Of a DNA stretch of 48,922 bases, positions 15,287-23,750 are shown in pieces. The position numbers and the translations under genes are program-made. The stretch is taken from contig NZ_CANCLE010000007.1 of assembly GCF_947378715.1 (NCBI RefSeq), forward strand, positions 1 to 48,922, read 5' to 3'. The notes beneath the pieces were generated by a model. The model made no database searches and was not told the DNA's origin. It saw only the letters and a program-made list of their open reading frames with translations. Positions within the stretch are counted from its first letter, which is position 1, and every line of letters begins with the position of its first letter. Source of the stretch: Phenylobacterium aquaticum. Its GTDB lineage: Bacteria; Pseudomonadota; Alphaproteobacteria; Caulobacterales; Caulobacteraceae.

Positions 15287-17392
15287 ATGTCCCTGAGCAT
15301 CGCGATGAAGACGGCGGCCTCGGGCCTGATCGCGGCCCAGACCGGCCTGCGGACGGTGTCCGACAACATCGCCAACGTGAACACCACCGGCTACGTCCGC
15401 AAGACCGTGGACCAGCAGCCGCTGGTGGTCGGCGGCATGGGGATGGGCGTCGAGATCACCGGCATCAACCGGGTGACCGACCAGTATCTGCAGGGCGCCT
15501 CGATGACGGCGACCTCGGACTCCGCCAAGTGGGGCTCGATGTCGCAATATCTCGACAACGCCCAGGGCCTGTTCGGCGACCCCTCAGGCGACAGCTTCTT
15601 CTTCACCCGGCTGGACAATATCTGGTCGTCGTTCTCGGCGGCGGGCAATGACCCGTCCTCCAGCCTGATGCGCGGCCAGGCGCTGTCCAGCGTCCAGGAC
15701 TTCGTCAACGAAGCCCAACGGATCAACACCCAGATCACCTCGCTGGGGGACACGGTCGACGCCCAGGCCCAGACCGATATCACCAACGCCAATGACCTGC
15801 TGAAGCAGATCAACTCGCTGAACTCCGACATCAGCCGGGCGCGGCTGTCGCGCGGCGACTCCTCCGGCTCGGAGAACATCCAGAGCAGCCTGGTGGACCA
15901 GCTCTCCAAGTTGCTGAGCATCCAGGTCACGCCGCGCGAAAACGGCGGGGTGACGGTGCGCACGGAGGAAGGGTTCCAGCTGGCCGGCGATCAGGCCGCG
16001 ACGCTCAGCTATAACCGCACGGACGCGACCAAGGCCTTCATCGCCATCGAGCCCTCGGGCGGCGTGGGGTCGCCTCAGCCGATCGCCGCCTCGTCCGGCC
16101 AGGTGCGGGCGCTGATGGACCTGCGCGACAAGAACCTGCCGGGGCTGGCCGACCAGCTGGGCGAGTTCATGAACGAGGCCGCCAACCGCATCAACGCGGT
16201 GCACAACGCCTCGACCGCCGTGCCGGCGCCCACCAGCCTGACCGGCCGCGACACCGGCCTGGACCTGCCGACCGCCATCGCCCACTTCACCGGCAAGTCC
16301 ACGGTGGCGGTGGTCGACAACACCGGCGTGGTGCAGCAGACCGTGGCCATCGATTTTGACGCCCACACCATGAGCGTCAATGGCGGGGCGGGGACCGGCT
16401 TCGCCGACGCCTCCTTCCTGACCGACCTGAACAACGCCCTGGGCGGCACGGCGACGGCGTCGTTCAGCGGCGGGGCGCTCACCCTTGCGGCCACCGGCAC
16501 GAACGGCGTCGCCATCGACGAGGGCACCTCGATGAAGGCCGGGCGGGCCTTCTCGCACTTCTTCGGCCTGAACGATCTGGTGCGCTCGACCGGCGGGCCG
16601 ACCAATTACGACACCGGCATGACCGCCTCGGACGCCAATGGCTATACGCCCGGCGACACCATCGCCTTCCGCCTGGCCCTGGCCAATGGCAAGCCGGTGT
16701 TCGATGTCAGCGTGCCGGTGCCGGCCGCCCCCAGCGACATGCAGGGACTGGTCGACGCCCTGAACGCCACGGGGACCGGGGTCGGTCAGTATGGCCAGTT
16801 CAGCCTGAACGCGAACGGCAAGCTCGCCTTCAAGGCCACGACCTCCTACGACATCACCCTGTCGGTGACCGCCGACCACACCCAGCGCGGCATCGGCGGA
16901 CCGTCGATCTCCAAGCTGTTCGGCCTGTCGACCTTCGAGCGCACCAGCCGCGCCAGCCGGCTGCAGGTCGATCCGACCCTGACCGGCGATCCGACCAAGC
17001 TGGCGCTCGCCCAGCTGGACCTCACCGCCACCCCGCCGGCCTCCTCGATCCGCCCCGGCGACGGGCGCGGCGGGGCGTCGATGTCCCAGGCGGGCGACGT
17101 GCTGACCAGTTTCGACGCCGCCGGGACCCTGGGCTCTGTGACCATGAGCCTGTCGCGCTACGCCTCGGAATTCGGCGGGGCGGTGGGCCGGACGGCGCAG
17201 GCCGCCGACACCAGCAGCAAGTCGGCGACCTCGGTCGCCAACGAAGCCACCTCGCGGCGTCAGGCCACCGAAGGCGTCAATATCGACGAGGAGCTCGTGC
17301 GCCTCACCACCTATCAGCAGGCGTTCAACGCCTCGGCCCGGATGATCACCGCGGCCAAGGACATGTTCGACGTCCTGACGAACATGATCTGA
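15287..17392 (+). CDS. flgK: Flagellar hook-associated protein 1
   Basis: 701 residues from ATG at 15287, chosen over an in-frame TTG seven codons earlier because GGAGGG sits 8 bases upstream and the N-terminus then reads MSLSIAMKTAASGLIAAQTG followed by VSDNIANVNTTGYVRK, the flagellin-like hook signature. The C-terminus (NEATSRRQATEGVNIDEELV, then QQAFNASARMITAAKDMFDV) matches FlgK ends. The large middle region is the exposed domain. FlgK is the first junction protein between hook and filament. flgL follows after 17 bases. Confidence 0.95.
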   Translation: MSLSIAMKTAASGLIAAQTGLRTVSDNIANVNTTGYVRKTVDQQPLVVGGMGMGVEITGINRVTDQYLQGASMTATSDSAKWGSMSQYLDNAQGLFGDPSGDSFFFTRLDNIWSSFSAAGNDPSSSLMRGQALSSVQDFVNEAQRINTQITSLGDTVDAQAQTDITNANDLLKQINSLNSDISRARLSRGDSSGSENIQSSLVDQLSKLLSIQVTPRENGGVTVRTEEGFQLAGDQAATLSYNRTDATKAFIAIEPSGGVGSPQPIAASSGQVRALMDLRDKNLPGLADQLGEFMNEAANRINAVHNASTAVPAPTSLTGRDTGLDLPTAIAHFTGKSTVAVVDNTGVVQQTVAIDFDAHTMSVNGGAGTGFADASFLTDLNNALGGTATASFSGGALTLAATGTNGVAIDEGTSMKAGRAFSHFFGLNDLVRSTGGPTNYDTGMTASDANGYTPGDTIAFRLALANGKPVFDVSVPVPAAPSDMQGLVDALNATGTGVGQYGQFSLNANGKLAFKATTSYDITLSVTADHTQRGIGGPSISKLFGLSTFERTSRASRLQVDPTLTGDPTKLALAQLDLTATPPASSIRPGDGRGGASMSQAGDVLTSFDAAGTLGSVTMSLSRYASEFGGAVGRTAQAADTSSKSATSVANEATSRRQATEGVNIDEELVRLTTYQQAFNASARMITAAKDMFDVLTNMI

Positions 17393-17409
17393 CCTAGGAG
17401 CCTAGCAAG

Positions 17410-18336
17410 ATGAATCGCGTTTCGACGGGAGGCAGCTACAGCGCGGTCCTGACCAACATCATGGCCGCTCAGCAGAGCCAGACCGACGCCGGCGACCGGG
17501 TTGCGACCCAGAAGAACGGCACCAATCTGAAGGACTATGCGCGCAACGCCGAGATCCTGACCTCGATGCGGGCCGTGGACACCCGGCTGCAGGGCTATAC
17601 CGACAACAACGCCCGCCTGGTGGACAAGCTGACCACCCAGGACTTCGCCCTGAACCAGGTGGCGAGTTCGGCCGACTCGGTGCGCCAGACCATCGCCGAC
17701 GCCCTGGCCAGCGGCCGGGGCGACACCCTGATGCAGGATCTGCAGGGCTTCTTCGGCAATGCGGTCGAGGGGTTGAACGCCCGCTATGGCGGCAAATACC
17801 TGTTCGCCGGCGGCCAGATCGACACCCAGCCGGTGTCGGCCCAGATCATGGCCGACCTGACCAATGGCCAGCCGATCTCCAGCTTCTTCCACAACGACAC
17901 CTATACGGTGGACGCCAAGGTCGACGACTCCACCACGGTCAAGACCGGTCTGCTGGCCGACGGCCTGGGCACCGACCTGTTGACCTCGTTCCAGACCATC
18001 CAGACCTTCCAGCAGAGCGGCGCCGGGCCGTTCAACGGCATCCTGACCGACGCCCAGAAGACCTTCCTGGAGGGGCAGCTCAGCAGCTGGTCCACCTTGC
18101 ACCAGAACCTGGTCAATAACGCCGCCCGCAACGGCATGGTCCAGACCCGGGTGGACAACGTCCAGAAGGACCTCACCAATCGGGTGACCAGCATCAAGGG
18201 CATGATCGGCGGCATCACCGACGCCGACATGACCAAGGCGGCCAGCGACCTGCAGCAGGCTCAGCTGGCGGTGCAGGCGGCGGCCCAGGTGTTCGTCACC
18301 TTGAAGGACACCTCGCTGCTGAACTTCATCAAATAG
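17410..18336 (+). CDS. flgL: Flagellar hook-associated protein 3
   Basis: 308 residues, the usual FlgL size. The N-terminal helix (MNRVSTGGSYSAVLTNIMAA, then QTDAGDRVATQKNGTNLKDY) and the C-terminal helix (ADMTKAASDLQQAQLAVQAA, then LNFIK) are flagellin-type coiled-coil ends. GKYLFAGGQIDTQPV in the middle matches the 'G.ylF.G....t.P' motif of FlgL. It forms the second ring between FlgK and flagellin. It shares the flgK promoter. Confidence 0.93.
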   Translation: MNRVSTGGSYSAVLTNIMAAQQSQTDAGDRVATQKNGTNLKDYARNAEILTSMRAVDTRLQGYTDNNARLVDKLTTQDFALNQVASSADSVRQTIADALASGRGDTLMQDLQGFFGNAVEGLNARYGGKYLFAGGQIDTQPVSAQIMADLTNGQPISSFFHNDTYTVDAKVDDSTTVKTGLLADGLGTDLLTSFQTIQTFQQSGAGPFNGILTDAQKTFLEGQLSSWSTLHQNLVNNAARNGMVQTRVDNVQKDLTNRVTSIKGMIGGITDADMTKAASDLQQAQLAVQAAAQVFVTLKDTSLLNFIK

Positions 18337-18352
18337 GCCGATCCGGCCGGGG

Positions 18353-18631
18353 TCAGAGCGAGAACTCGCCGCCGATCCGCCGCACCAGCCGTTCGCCCGA
18401 CCAGACTTCGGCGGCGAAGCGGTCGCCCTTCAGGGCCTGAGCCGCCTCCAGCGCCGCCTGATCATCCGCATAGTCAGCCTCCTGAGCGTCGCTGATGCGC
18501 TCCTGCGGGGTCAGGACATAGATGCGATAGGGGCTCAACACGGCGTATCCAGGGTGACCTTCGGGATCGAAAATCCTCTTGAGACGGCGTCCCATCCTGA
18601 AATTTACTTTGAAGACTGGGTAGGCGTCCAC
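18353..18631 (-). CDS. Conserved small hypothetical protein
   Basis: 92 residues if started at GTG 18631; an in-frame ATG at 18595 gives 80. Neither has a well-placed ribosome-binding site. Visible features: a basic start (RMGRRLKRIFDPEG), then YRIYVLTPQERISDAQEADY and a C-terminal strand-rich part (FAAEVWSGERLVRRIGGEFS). No motif allows a function. It is convergent with flgL, 16 bases away. Confidence 0.55.
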   Translation of the reverse strand: MDAYPVFKVNFRMGRRLKRIFDPEGHPGYAVLSPYRIYVLTPQERISDAQEADYADDQAALEAAQALKGDRFAAEVWSGERLVRRIGGEFSL

Positions 18632-18745
18632 AAGGTCCAGCTGAATTCCTCGTGATTATTTACGATAACCTTGTTCGCCAAGTCGCGCCGGAGAGATATC
18701 GGCGGTGAACTCGCAAAACCGCCGCCGAGCCGCTACATAGGCCCC

Positions 18746-19915
18746 ATGAACGCGCTTTTCACCGACGCCGCCGTCGAAGCGGCCCGGGCCGCCGTGGGGC
18801 TGCCTGCGGGATCGCGCGTGGTGGCGGCCATGTCCGGCGGAGTGGATTCCACGGTGACGGCCGCCCTCCTGGCCCGCGCCGGCTATGACGTGGTCGGCGT
18901 CACCCTGCAGCTCTATGACCACGGCGCGGCGATCCAGAAGAAGGGCGCCTGCTGCGCCGGCCAGGATATCCATGACGCCCGCACCGCCGCCGAGGCGATC
19001 GGCATTCCGCACTACGTTCTCGACTATGAGAGCCGGTTCAAGGAACAGGTCATCGAGGATTTCGCCGACGCCTATCTGCGCGGCGAGACGCCCATCCCCT
19101 GCATCCGCTGTAATCAGACGGTGAAGTTCCGCGACCTGCTGGATACGGCCCGCGACCTGGGCGCCGCGGCCATGGCCACGGGCCACTATGTGCGCCGCGA
19201 GGCGGGCGCGATGGGCCCCGAACTGCACCGCGCCGCCGACCCGGCCCGCGACCAGAGCTATTTCCTGTTCGCCACCACGGCCGAGCAGCTGGCCTATCTG
19301 CGCTTCCCCCTGGGCGGCATGCCCAAGCCGGAGGTGCGTCGGGCGGCGGCCGAGCTGGGTCTGGCCATCGCCGACAAGCCGGACAGCCAGGACATCTGCT
19401 TCGTGCCGGAAGGCCGCTACACCACGGTGATCGACCGCTTGCGACCGCAGGGCGCCGTGCCCGGCGAGATCGTCCACATGGACGGTCGCGTGCTGGGCCG
19501 CCACGAGGGCGTGACCCGCTACACCATCGGCCAGCGCCGGGGGCTGAACGTGGCGGTAGGCGATCCGCTGTTCGTCACCCGCATCGACGCCGAGCGCCGC
19601 CAGGTGATCGTCGGGCCGCGCGAGGCGCTGCTGACCCGGGCCTGCGGCTTGAAGGAAACCAACTGGCTGGGCGAAGGCGCCTCGATCGAGGCCGCCCTGG
19701 GCCGGCCGGTGCTGGCGCGGGTGCGCTCCACGCGCGAGCCGGTAGCCGGGCGCCTGGCCTTGGTCGACGGGGTGATCGGGATTGAGTTCGAGACGCCGGA
19801 GGAGGGCGTCGCGCCGGGCCAGGCCTGTGTGCTCTATGCGCCGGAGGCGTCGAGCCGGGTGCTGGGCGGCGGCTTCATCGACCGCACGGTGCGGGCCGAG
19901 ATCGAGGTCGGCTGA
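18746..19915 (+). CDS. mnmA: tRNA-specific 2-thiouridylase
   Basis: 389 residues from ATG at 18746. The PP-loop SGGVDS (30-35) activates U34 of Lys, Glu and Gln tRNAs with ATP. The two catalytic cysteines are in IPCIRCNQTVKF and DSQDICFVPEGRY. GHYVRR and DQSYFLFATT bind ATP and tRNA. C-terminal beta-barrel domains begin near residue 245 (GRVLGRHEGVTRYTIGQRRG). The opening residues before the PP-loop are a short family-typical extension. It stands alone, between a convergent pilin gene and the divergent hypothetical gene. Confidence 0.95.
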   Translation: MNALFTDAAVEAARAAVGLPAGSRVVAAMSGGVDSTVTAALLARAGYDVVGVTLQLYDHGAAIQKKGACCAGQDIHDARTAAEAIGIPHYVLDYESRFKEQVIEDFADAYLRGETPIPCIRCNQTVKFRDLLDTARDLGAAAMATGHYVRREAGAMGPELHRAADPARDQSYFLFATTAEQLAYLRFPLGGMPKPEVRRAAAELGLAIADKPDSQDICFVPEGRYTTVIDRLRPQGAVPGEIVHMDGRVLGRHEGVTRYTIGQRRGLNVAVGDPLFVTRIDAERRQVIVGPREALLTRACGLKETNWLGEGASIEAALGRPVLARVRSTREPVAGRLALVDGVIGIEFETPEEGVAPGQACVLYAPEASSRVLGGGFIDRTVRAEIEVG

Positions 19916-19918
19916 CCT

Positions 19919-20083
19919 CTATTGCGGCATCGCATTGCCGATCTTGGCGTAGGTGCCGCTGATCTTGGTCTTCAGATTGGTCATGGCGGTGATCAGGACG
20001 ATGGAGATCAGGGCTGCGATCAGCCCGTATTCGATCGCCGTCGCGCCACGTTCGTCAGCGATGAATCTCTTCACGAAGTCCAA
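19919..20083 (-). CDS. Flp-type (type IVb) pilin, TTG start
   Basis: 54 residues from TTG at 20083, preceded by AGGGGA with a 7-base gap. Longer upstream reading is unlike pilins. The sequence has a short basic leader (DFVKRFIADERG), the prepilin-peptidase site G/ATAIEYGL with the Glu5 and Tyr6 typical of Flp, and then a hydrophobic helix (IAALISIVLITAMTNLKTKI). Flp pilins build tad/cpa adhesive pili on the cell surface. No tad/cpa gene is in the window, so this is an orphan copy. Candidate CtrA half-sites lie about 70-85 bases upstream. Confidence 0.88.
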   Translation of the reverse strand: MDFVKRFIADERGATAIEYGLIAALISIVLITAMTNLKTKISGTYAKIGNAMPQ

Positions 20084-20151
20084 GTCTAGATCCCCTGAGC
20101 GTGGCTGCGCCGAACTGATTGGTTCAGCGAGCACAATATCCGTGGCGCGAG

Positions 20152-20166
20152 TTAAAGTTAGACTAA
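20152..20166 (-). promoter_or_regulatory. Candidate CtrA box upstream of the Flp pilin
   Basis: On the minus strand TTAG-N7-TTAA, one base off the TTAA-N7-TTAA CtrA consensus, about 70 bases from the pilin start. GANTC sites are at 20186-20190 and 20265-20269. In Caulobacter the main pilin gene pilA is CtrA-activated. The 273-base gap 20084-20356 holds no other gene. Confidence 0.45.
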
Positions 20167-20356
20167 CCGTCCAATCGCGACGCCCGAATCTCGCCATAAT
20201 CTAATCGAGGCGAGCGGTTACATCTTCTGGTGGACTGAGGGTGCTGATCAGTATTCGTGGATAAGATTCTGTAAATTTCAGGCTTGGCTTCAGGCTGCGC
20301 CACCTGACGCAACGTCGGTCCTCCCCAGGCGGGGGCGCAGGCACTATATCCCTCCC

Positions 20357-21547
20357 ATGACCCAAGCTTCCGATCCCGTCGTCATCGCGTCCTTCGCCCG
20401 CACGCCCATGGGCGGCTTCCAGGGGGTGTTCTCCTCCGTCAAGGCCACGGCCCTCGGCGCGGCCGCCGTGCAGGCGGCGGTGGAACGGGCGGGACTGAAC
20501 CCCGACCAGGTGCAGCAGATCATCATGGGCTGCGTGCTGCCGGCCGGCCTCGGCCAGGCGCCGGCCCGCCAGGCGGCGCTGGGCGCAGGCCTCTCCAAGT
20601 CCGTCGAGGCGACCACGGTCAACAAGATGTGCGGCTCGGGCATGCAGGCTGCGATCATGGCCCATGACGCCCTGGCCGCCGGATCGGTCGACATTATCGT
20701 GGCCGGGGGCATGGAGAGCATGACCAACGCCCCCTACATCCTGGCCCGCCACCGGGCCGGCGCGCGGATCGGCCACGACACGGCCTATGACCACATGTAC
20801 CTCGACGGCCTGGAGGACGCCTATGAGCCCGGTCGGCTGATGGGCAGCTTCGCGGAGGAGACCGCCCGGGCCTATCAGTTCAGCCGCCAGGCCATGGACG
20901 ACTTCGCCATCTCCAGCCTGAACCGCGCCAAGGCGGCGGTGGAGAGCGGGGCCTTTGCTCGCGAGATCGTTGGCGTCGAGGTGACCAGCCGCCAGGGAAC
21001 CCTGCTGGTCGAGACCGACGAGCAGCCGGGCAAGGCCGACCCGGCCAAGATCCCGACCCTGAAGCCGGCTTTCGCCAAGGACGGGGCGATCACCGCGGCC
21101 AACGCCAGTTCGATCTCCGACGGGGCCGCAGCCCTGGTCCTGACCCGGGCCTCGGTGGCGGAAAAGCTGGGGATGAAGGTGGTGGCGCGGATCGCCGCCC
21201 ATGCCGGCCACGCCCACGAGCCCAGCCAGTTCGCCACCGCCCCCGTGCCGGCCATCCGCAAGGTGCTGGCCCGCGCCGGCTGGAGCGTCGAGGAGGTCGA
21301 CCTGTTCGAGGTCAATGAGGCCTTCGCCGTGGTGGCCATGGTCGCCGAGCAGGAGCTGGGGATCGACCGGGCCCGGCTCAACGTCAATGGCGGCGCCTGT
21401 GCGCTCGGCCACCCGATCGGCGCCTCGGGCGCGCGGATCCTGGCCACCCTGATCTCGGCGCTGGAGACGCGCGGCGGCCGGCGCGGCGTCGCCAGCCTGT
21501 GCATCGGCGGCGGCGAGGCGACGGCCGTGGCGGTGGAGCTGGTCTAG
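20357..21547 (+). CDS. Acetyl-CoA acetyltransferase (thiolase)
   Basis: 396 residues, full thiolase length. The nucleophile is C92 in NKMCGSGMQAA. H352 is in GGACALGHPIGASGAR, and C382 in SLCIGGGEATA is the proton-shuttle cysteine. NEAFA near 318 is also conserved. It condenses two acetyl-CoA or cleaves acetoacetyl-CoA, so it serves ketone-body, polyhydroxybutyrate or branched degradation routes. No phaB or hydroxybutyrate gene lies next to it, so biosynthetic and degradative roles cannot be told apart. The next gene is convergent, one base away. Confidence 0.93.
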   Translation: MTQASDPVVIASFARTPMGGFQGVFSSVKATALGAAAVQAAVERAGLNPDQVQQIIMGCVLPAGLGQAPARQAALGAGLSKSVEATTVNKMCGSGMQAAIMAHDALAAGSVDIIVAGGMESMTNAPYILARHRAGARIGHDTAYDHMYLDGLEDAYEPGRLMGSFAEETARAYQFSRQAMDDFAISSLNRAKAAVESGAFAREIVGVEVTSRQGTLLVETDEQPGKADPAKIPTLKPAFAKDGAITAANASSISDGAAALVLTRASVAEKLGMKVVARIAAHAGHAHEPSQFATAPVPAIRKVLARAGWSVEEVDLFEVNEAFAVVAMVAEQELGIDRARLNVNGGACALGHPIGASGARILATLISALETRGGRRGVASLCIGGGEATAVAVELV

Positions 21548-21548
21548 C

Positions 21549-22034
21549 TCAGAGGGTCTTCGCCAGAGCCTCGAGTTGGCTGGCCACGACGTTCCAGCCC
21601 TCCCGGAAGCCCATGGCCTCGTGCTGGGTCTTCTTCTCCACGCTGGGATGGCCGACCCGCGCCGTATAGAGCGTCCGGCCGTCGGCCTGAGGCTCGAAGG
21701 TGAGGACCGCCGTCATCATGGAGTCCGGATTGGGAACCCAGCCCTCGCTGAAGGCGTCGGTGAAGACCAGCTTCCTGCCCGGATCGATCTCCAGATAGAC
21801 GCCGCCGTTCGGAAAGGATTCCCCGTCCGGCCCATACATCATCATGTCGCTGGCGCCGCCCGGGCGCAGGTCCATGCGCGAGACCTCGGCCCGCCAGGGC
21901 TTGGGGCAGAACCATTCCGGATAGAGTTCCGGCGTGGTCCAGGCCTTGAACAGCTGATCGGGCGTCGCCTCCATGAGATGAGCGATGACCAGTTCGCGGT
22001 CGTTGCGGGGTTCGATCTCTACGGGGACAGCCAA
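21549..22034 (-). CDS. SRPBCC/AHSA1-family protein
   Basis: 161 residues. It has the START/Bet v1-like pattern of the AHSA1 family: a first strand (RNDRELVIAHLMEATPDQLF), KAWTTPELYPEWFCPKPW (the 'aWt.pe.l..Ww.p' motif), DLRPGGASDMMMYGPDGESF, YLEIDPGRKLVFTD, and a C-terminal helix GFREGWNVVASQLEAL. Such proteins bind hydrophobic ligands or act as small hydrolase-like or chaperone-related proteins; the role is unknown. It is not operonic with a regulator, unlike many ArsR-AHSA1 pairs. Confidence 0.82.
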   Translation of the reverse strand: MAVPVEIEPRNDRELVIAHLMEATPDQLFKAWTTPELYPEWFCPKPWRAEVSRMDLRPGGASDMMMYGPDGESFPNGGVYLEIDPGRKLVFTDAFSEGWVPNPDSMMTAVLTFEPQADGRTLYTARVGHPSVEKKTQHEAMGFREGWNVVASQLEALAKTL

Positions 22035-22101
22035 GACGTGCTCCTGAATTGAGGTTTGCGCTTAGGACGGGCGAGCCCGCGCCGTCCCGACAGGCGACCG
22101 T

Positions 22102-22656
22102 CTATTTCGCCGCATCGAGCAGATTGATCGTCACCCCGCCGGGGAGCGACATCTGGCCGGGCGCCATGCCGGCGGGGCAGGGCCCCTGCCAGGCGGCGTC
22201 GATGACCATCTTGCGGGTTCCGTTCATCATCGGGGTCTGGGCGCCGACCGTCGAGCTCTCGGCGGTGATCTGGTAGTGGCTGTTGAAGTCGCCGGCGGCC
22301 AGGCCCGAGGTGGTGGTCTTGCCGCCGGAGCCCATGTCGCAGACCGAGGAGAACCGCCAGCCGCCGTCCGCCGTGCTGGAGGCCAGGTTCTTCTCGCAGA
22401 CATCCTGGGTCGCCTGGGCGCCCCACCAGGACAGCTTGGCGTCGGTGGCTTCGTCCAGGCAGATGCGGCTGACCTGCACGAAGTCGCCATTGGAGACCCG
22501 CTGTTCCCACAGGCCCGGCTTGCGCTTCGGCGCGGTCTGGGAGGGCGGGGCGGCCGCGCCGTTGGCGGGCGGCTTGGCGGCCTGGTCGCCAGTCTTGGAA
22601 CAGGCCGACAGGGTGAGCGCGACCGCCGTGGCGAGGATCAGGACGCGAGGGTTCAT
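22102..22656 (-). CDS. DUF3617-like lipoprotein
   Basis: 184 residues. A lipoprotein signal peptide ends in LTLSAC (Cys19), predicting an acylated cell-envelope protein. A Pro/Ala-rich linker (about 22-44) is followed by KRKPGLWEQRVSNGDFVQVS, the 'pGlWe' motif that opens DUF3617 domains. Four cysteines (RICLDEAT, DVCEKN, SVCDMG, GPCPAG) probably form two disulfides. Many Alphaproteobacteria carry several of these; function is unknown. It is transcribed divergently from the small GNAT gene. Confidence 0.78.
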   Translation of the reverse strand: MNPRVLILATAVALTLSACSKTGDQAAKPPANGAAAPPSQTAPKRKPGLWEQRVSNGDFVQVSRICLDEATDAKLSWWGAQATQDVCEKNLASSTADGGWRFSSVCDMGSGGKTTTSGLAAGDFNSHYQITAESSTVGAQTPMMNGTRKMVIDAAWQGPCPAGMAPGQMSLPGGVTINLLDAAK

Positions 22657-22733
22657 GACGGTCTCCGGGAATTGTGATGCTGCGCGAGGCTAGTGGGGAT
22701 CGCAATGCCTAGCGAGGCGCTTATGTTCAGGCC

Positions 22734-23000
22734 ATGAGCGATCTCAAAGACACCGGCGCCCGCTACGAGATGGTCGAGCAGGGCCTGACCTCCTGGGCCG
22801 ACTATCGCCGCGCCGGCGACCGGCTGTTCATCGACCATGTCGAGGCGCCCGTCGCCCTGCGCGGAACCGGCGCGTCGGGCCGGCTGATGGCGGCGCTGGC
22901 CGCCGACGTCCGCGCCAAGGGCCTGAGGATCACCCCGATCTGCGGCTACGCGGCGGCGTGGCTGCGGCGGAGCCAGGCGTTCGGCGACCTGGTGGGTTGA
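22734..23000 (+). CDS. Small GNAT-like (YjdJ-type) acetyltransferase
   Basis: 88 residues, the length of single-domain mini-GNATs of the YjdJ type. RAGDRLFIDHVEAPVALRGT then GASGRLMAALAADVRAKGLR follow the family's 'i.HTeV...l.G.G.a..L...al..ar..g' pattern, and ITPICGYAAAWLRR matches the 'i.p.C.y...y...' end. The acetyl-CoA loop is RGTGASGRL. The substrate is unknown. It precedes the membrane protein gene on the same strand by 80 bases. Confidence 0.78.
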   Translation: MSDLKDTGARYEMVEQGLTSWADYRRAGDRLFIDHVEAPVALRGTGASGRLMAALAADVRAKGLRITPICGYAAAWLRRSQAFGDLVG

Positions 23001-23080
23001 TCGCTGCGTCCATTTCCCGCATCGCCGGGCGCGTTCTGCCGGCTGTAAGCCCCTCTAAAGCATCTGGGAGGAGGCGCGGC

Positions 23081-23605
23081 ATGGCCGTTCGGTTGGGAGT
23101 CGTGGCGGGGCTGGACCTGGTTCCCCTGGCCGACGCGGAGCTCCGCGAACTATTGGCCGCGCGCGAGGCCTTCGCCCGCCAGCGGATCGGCTGGTATGCG
23201 CGCCGTCGCCGACTGGCCCAGGCCGCCTCCCATCTGTTGCGCGGCGTGGGCTGCGCCTTCATCGCGGTCGGTGCGGTGACGCCCGCCCTGCGTGAGGCCA
23301 TCCCCGCCGTCGCGGCCACGACGCTGGGGTCCTTCGCCTTTGGATATGTGCTGCTGGGTCTCGGGGCGGCGGCGGTGGCCGTCGACCAGGTGTTCGGCGT
23401 CGGCCGGTCCGTCCCCCGGTTGGCCGCCGCCGAGTTCGGGGTGGCCGGTGAGCTGGAGCTGTTCCGCGCGGACTGGATCTCTGCCGGTGAGGCGCCGGCG
23501 GCGGAAGCCCGCCGGCGTCGCATCGACCTGGCCCGGGGCTTCACCGCCGAGATCAACCGCCTGGTCCGCCGCGAGTCCGACCGGGCCCAGGACATGGCGA
23601 TCTGA
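23081..23605 (+). CDS. Membrane protein resembling SLATT/DUF4231 proteins
   Basis: 174 residues from ATG at 23081, backed by GGAGGAGG. An amphipathic basic helix (ARQRIGWYARRRRLAQAASH) leads into two membrane segments (LRGVGCAFIAVGAVTPAL and FGYVLLGLGAAAVAVDQVFG). A cytosolic tail follows with ELELFRADWIS and a last helix FTAEINRLVRRESDRAQD. This two-helix plus tail pattern resembles SLATT/DUF4231 proteins, some of which are predicted pore effectors in bacterial conflict systems. No nucleotide-signal enzyme lies beside it, so that role is a guess. Confidence 0.5.
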   Translation: MAVRLGVVAGLDLVPLADAELRELLAAREAFARQRIGWYARRRRLAQAASHLLRGVGCAFIAVGAVTPALREAIPAVAATTLGSFAFGYVLLGLGAAAVAVDQVFGVGRSVPRLAAAEFGVAGELELFRADWISAGEAPAAEARRRRIDLARGFTAEINRLVRRESDRAQDMAI

Positions 23606-23663
23606 GCCTGGGTTGGGGGTCGCCGAACCTGGTTGAGGCGGCTCGGCCGCCAGGAAGAATTGA

Positions 23664-23735
23664 CCACGAACCACACGAACGACACGAACGGGGCCGCGCT
23701 GACCTAGGGGTTCGTGTGGTTCGTGTGGTTCGTGG
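23664..23735. repeat. 26-bp near-perfect inverted repeat of CACGAACCA-type units
   Basis: Arms at 23664-23689 and 23710-23735 are reverse complements over 26 bases with one mismatch, separated by 20 bases. Each arm is itself made of 9-base units like CCACACGAA. The structure would fold into a very stable cruciform or RNA hairpin. Similar ...TTCGTGTGGTTCGTGG... runs turn up in intergenic DNA of many bacteria, from memory; their role is unclear. It lies between the SLATT-like gene and the VapB remnant. Confidence 0.85.
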
Positions 23736-23750
23736 ACTAGATTTCTTGCC

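Noticed and set aside
18336..18348. GGCCG-ATC-CGGCC hairpin at the flgL stop as a terminator
   Set aside because: A 5-bp stem without a T-run on either strand; too weak in GC-rich DNA.
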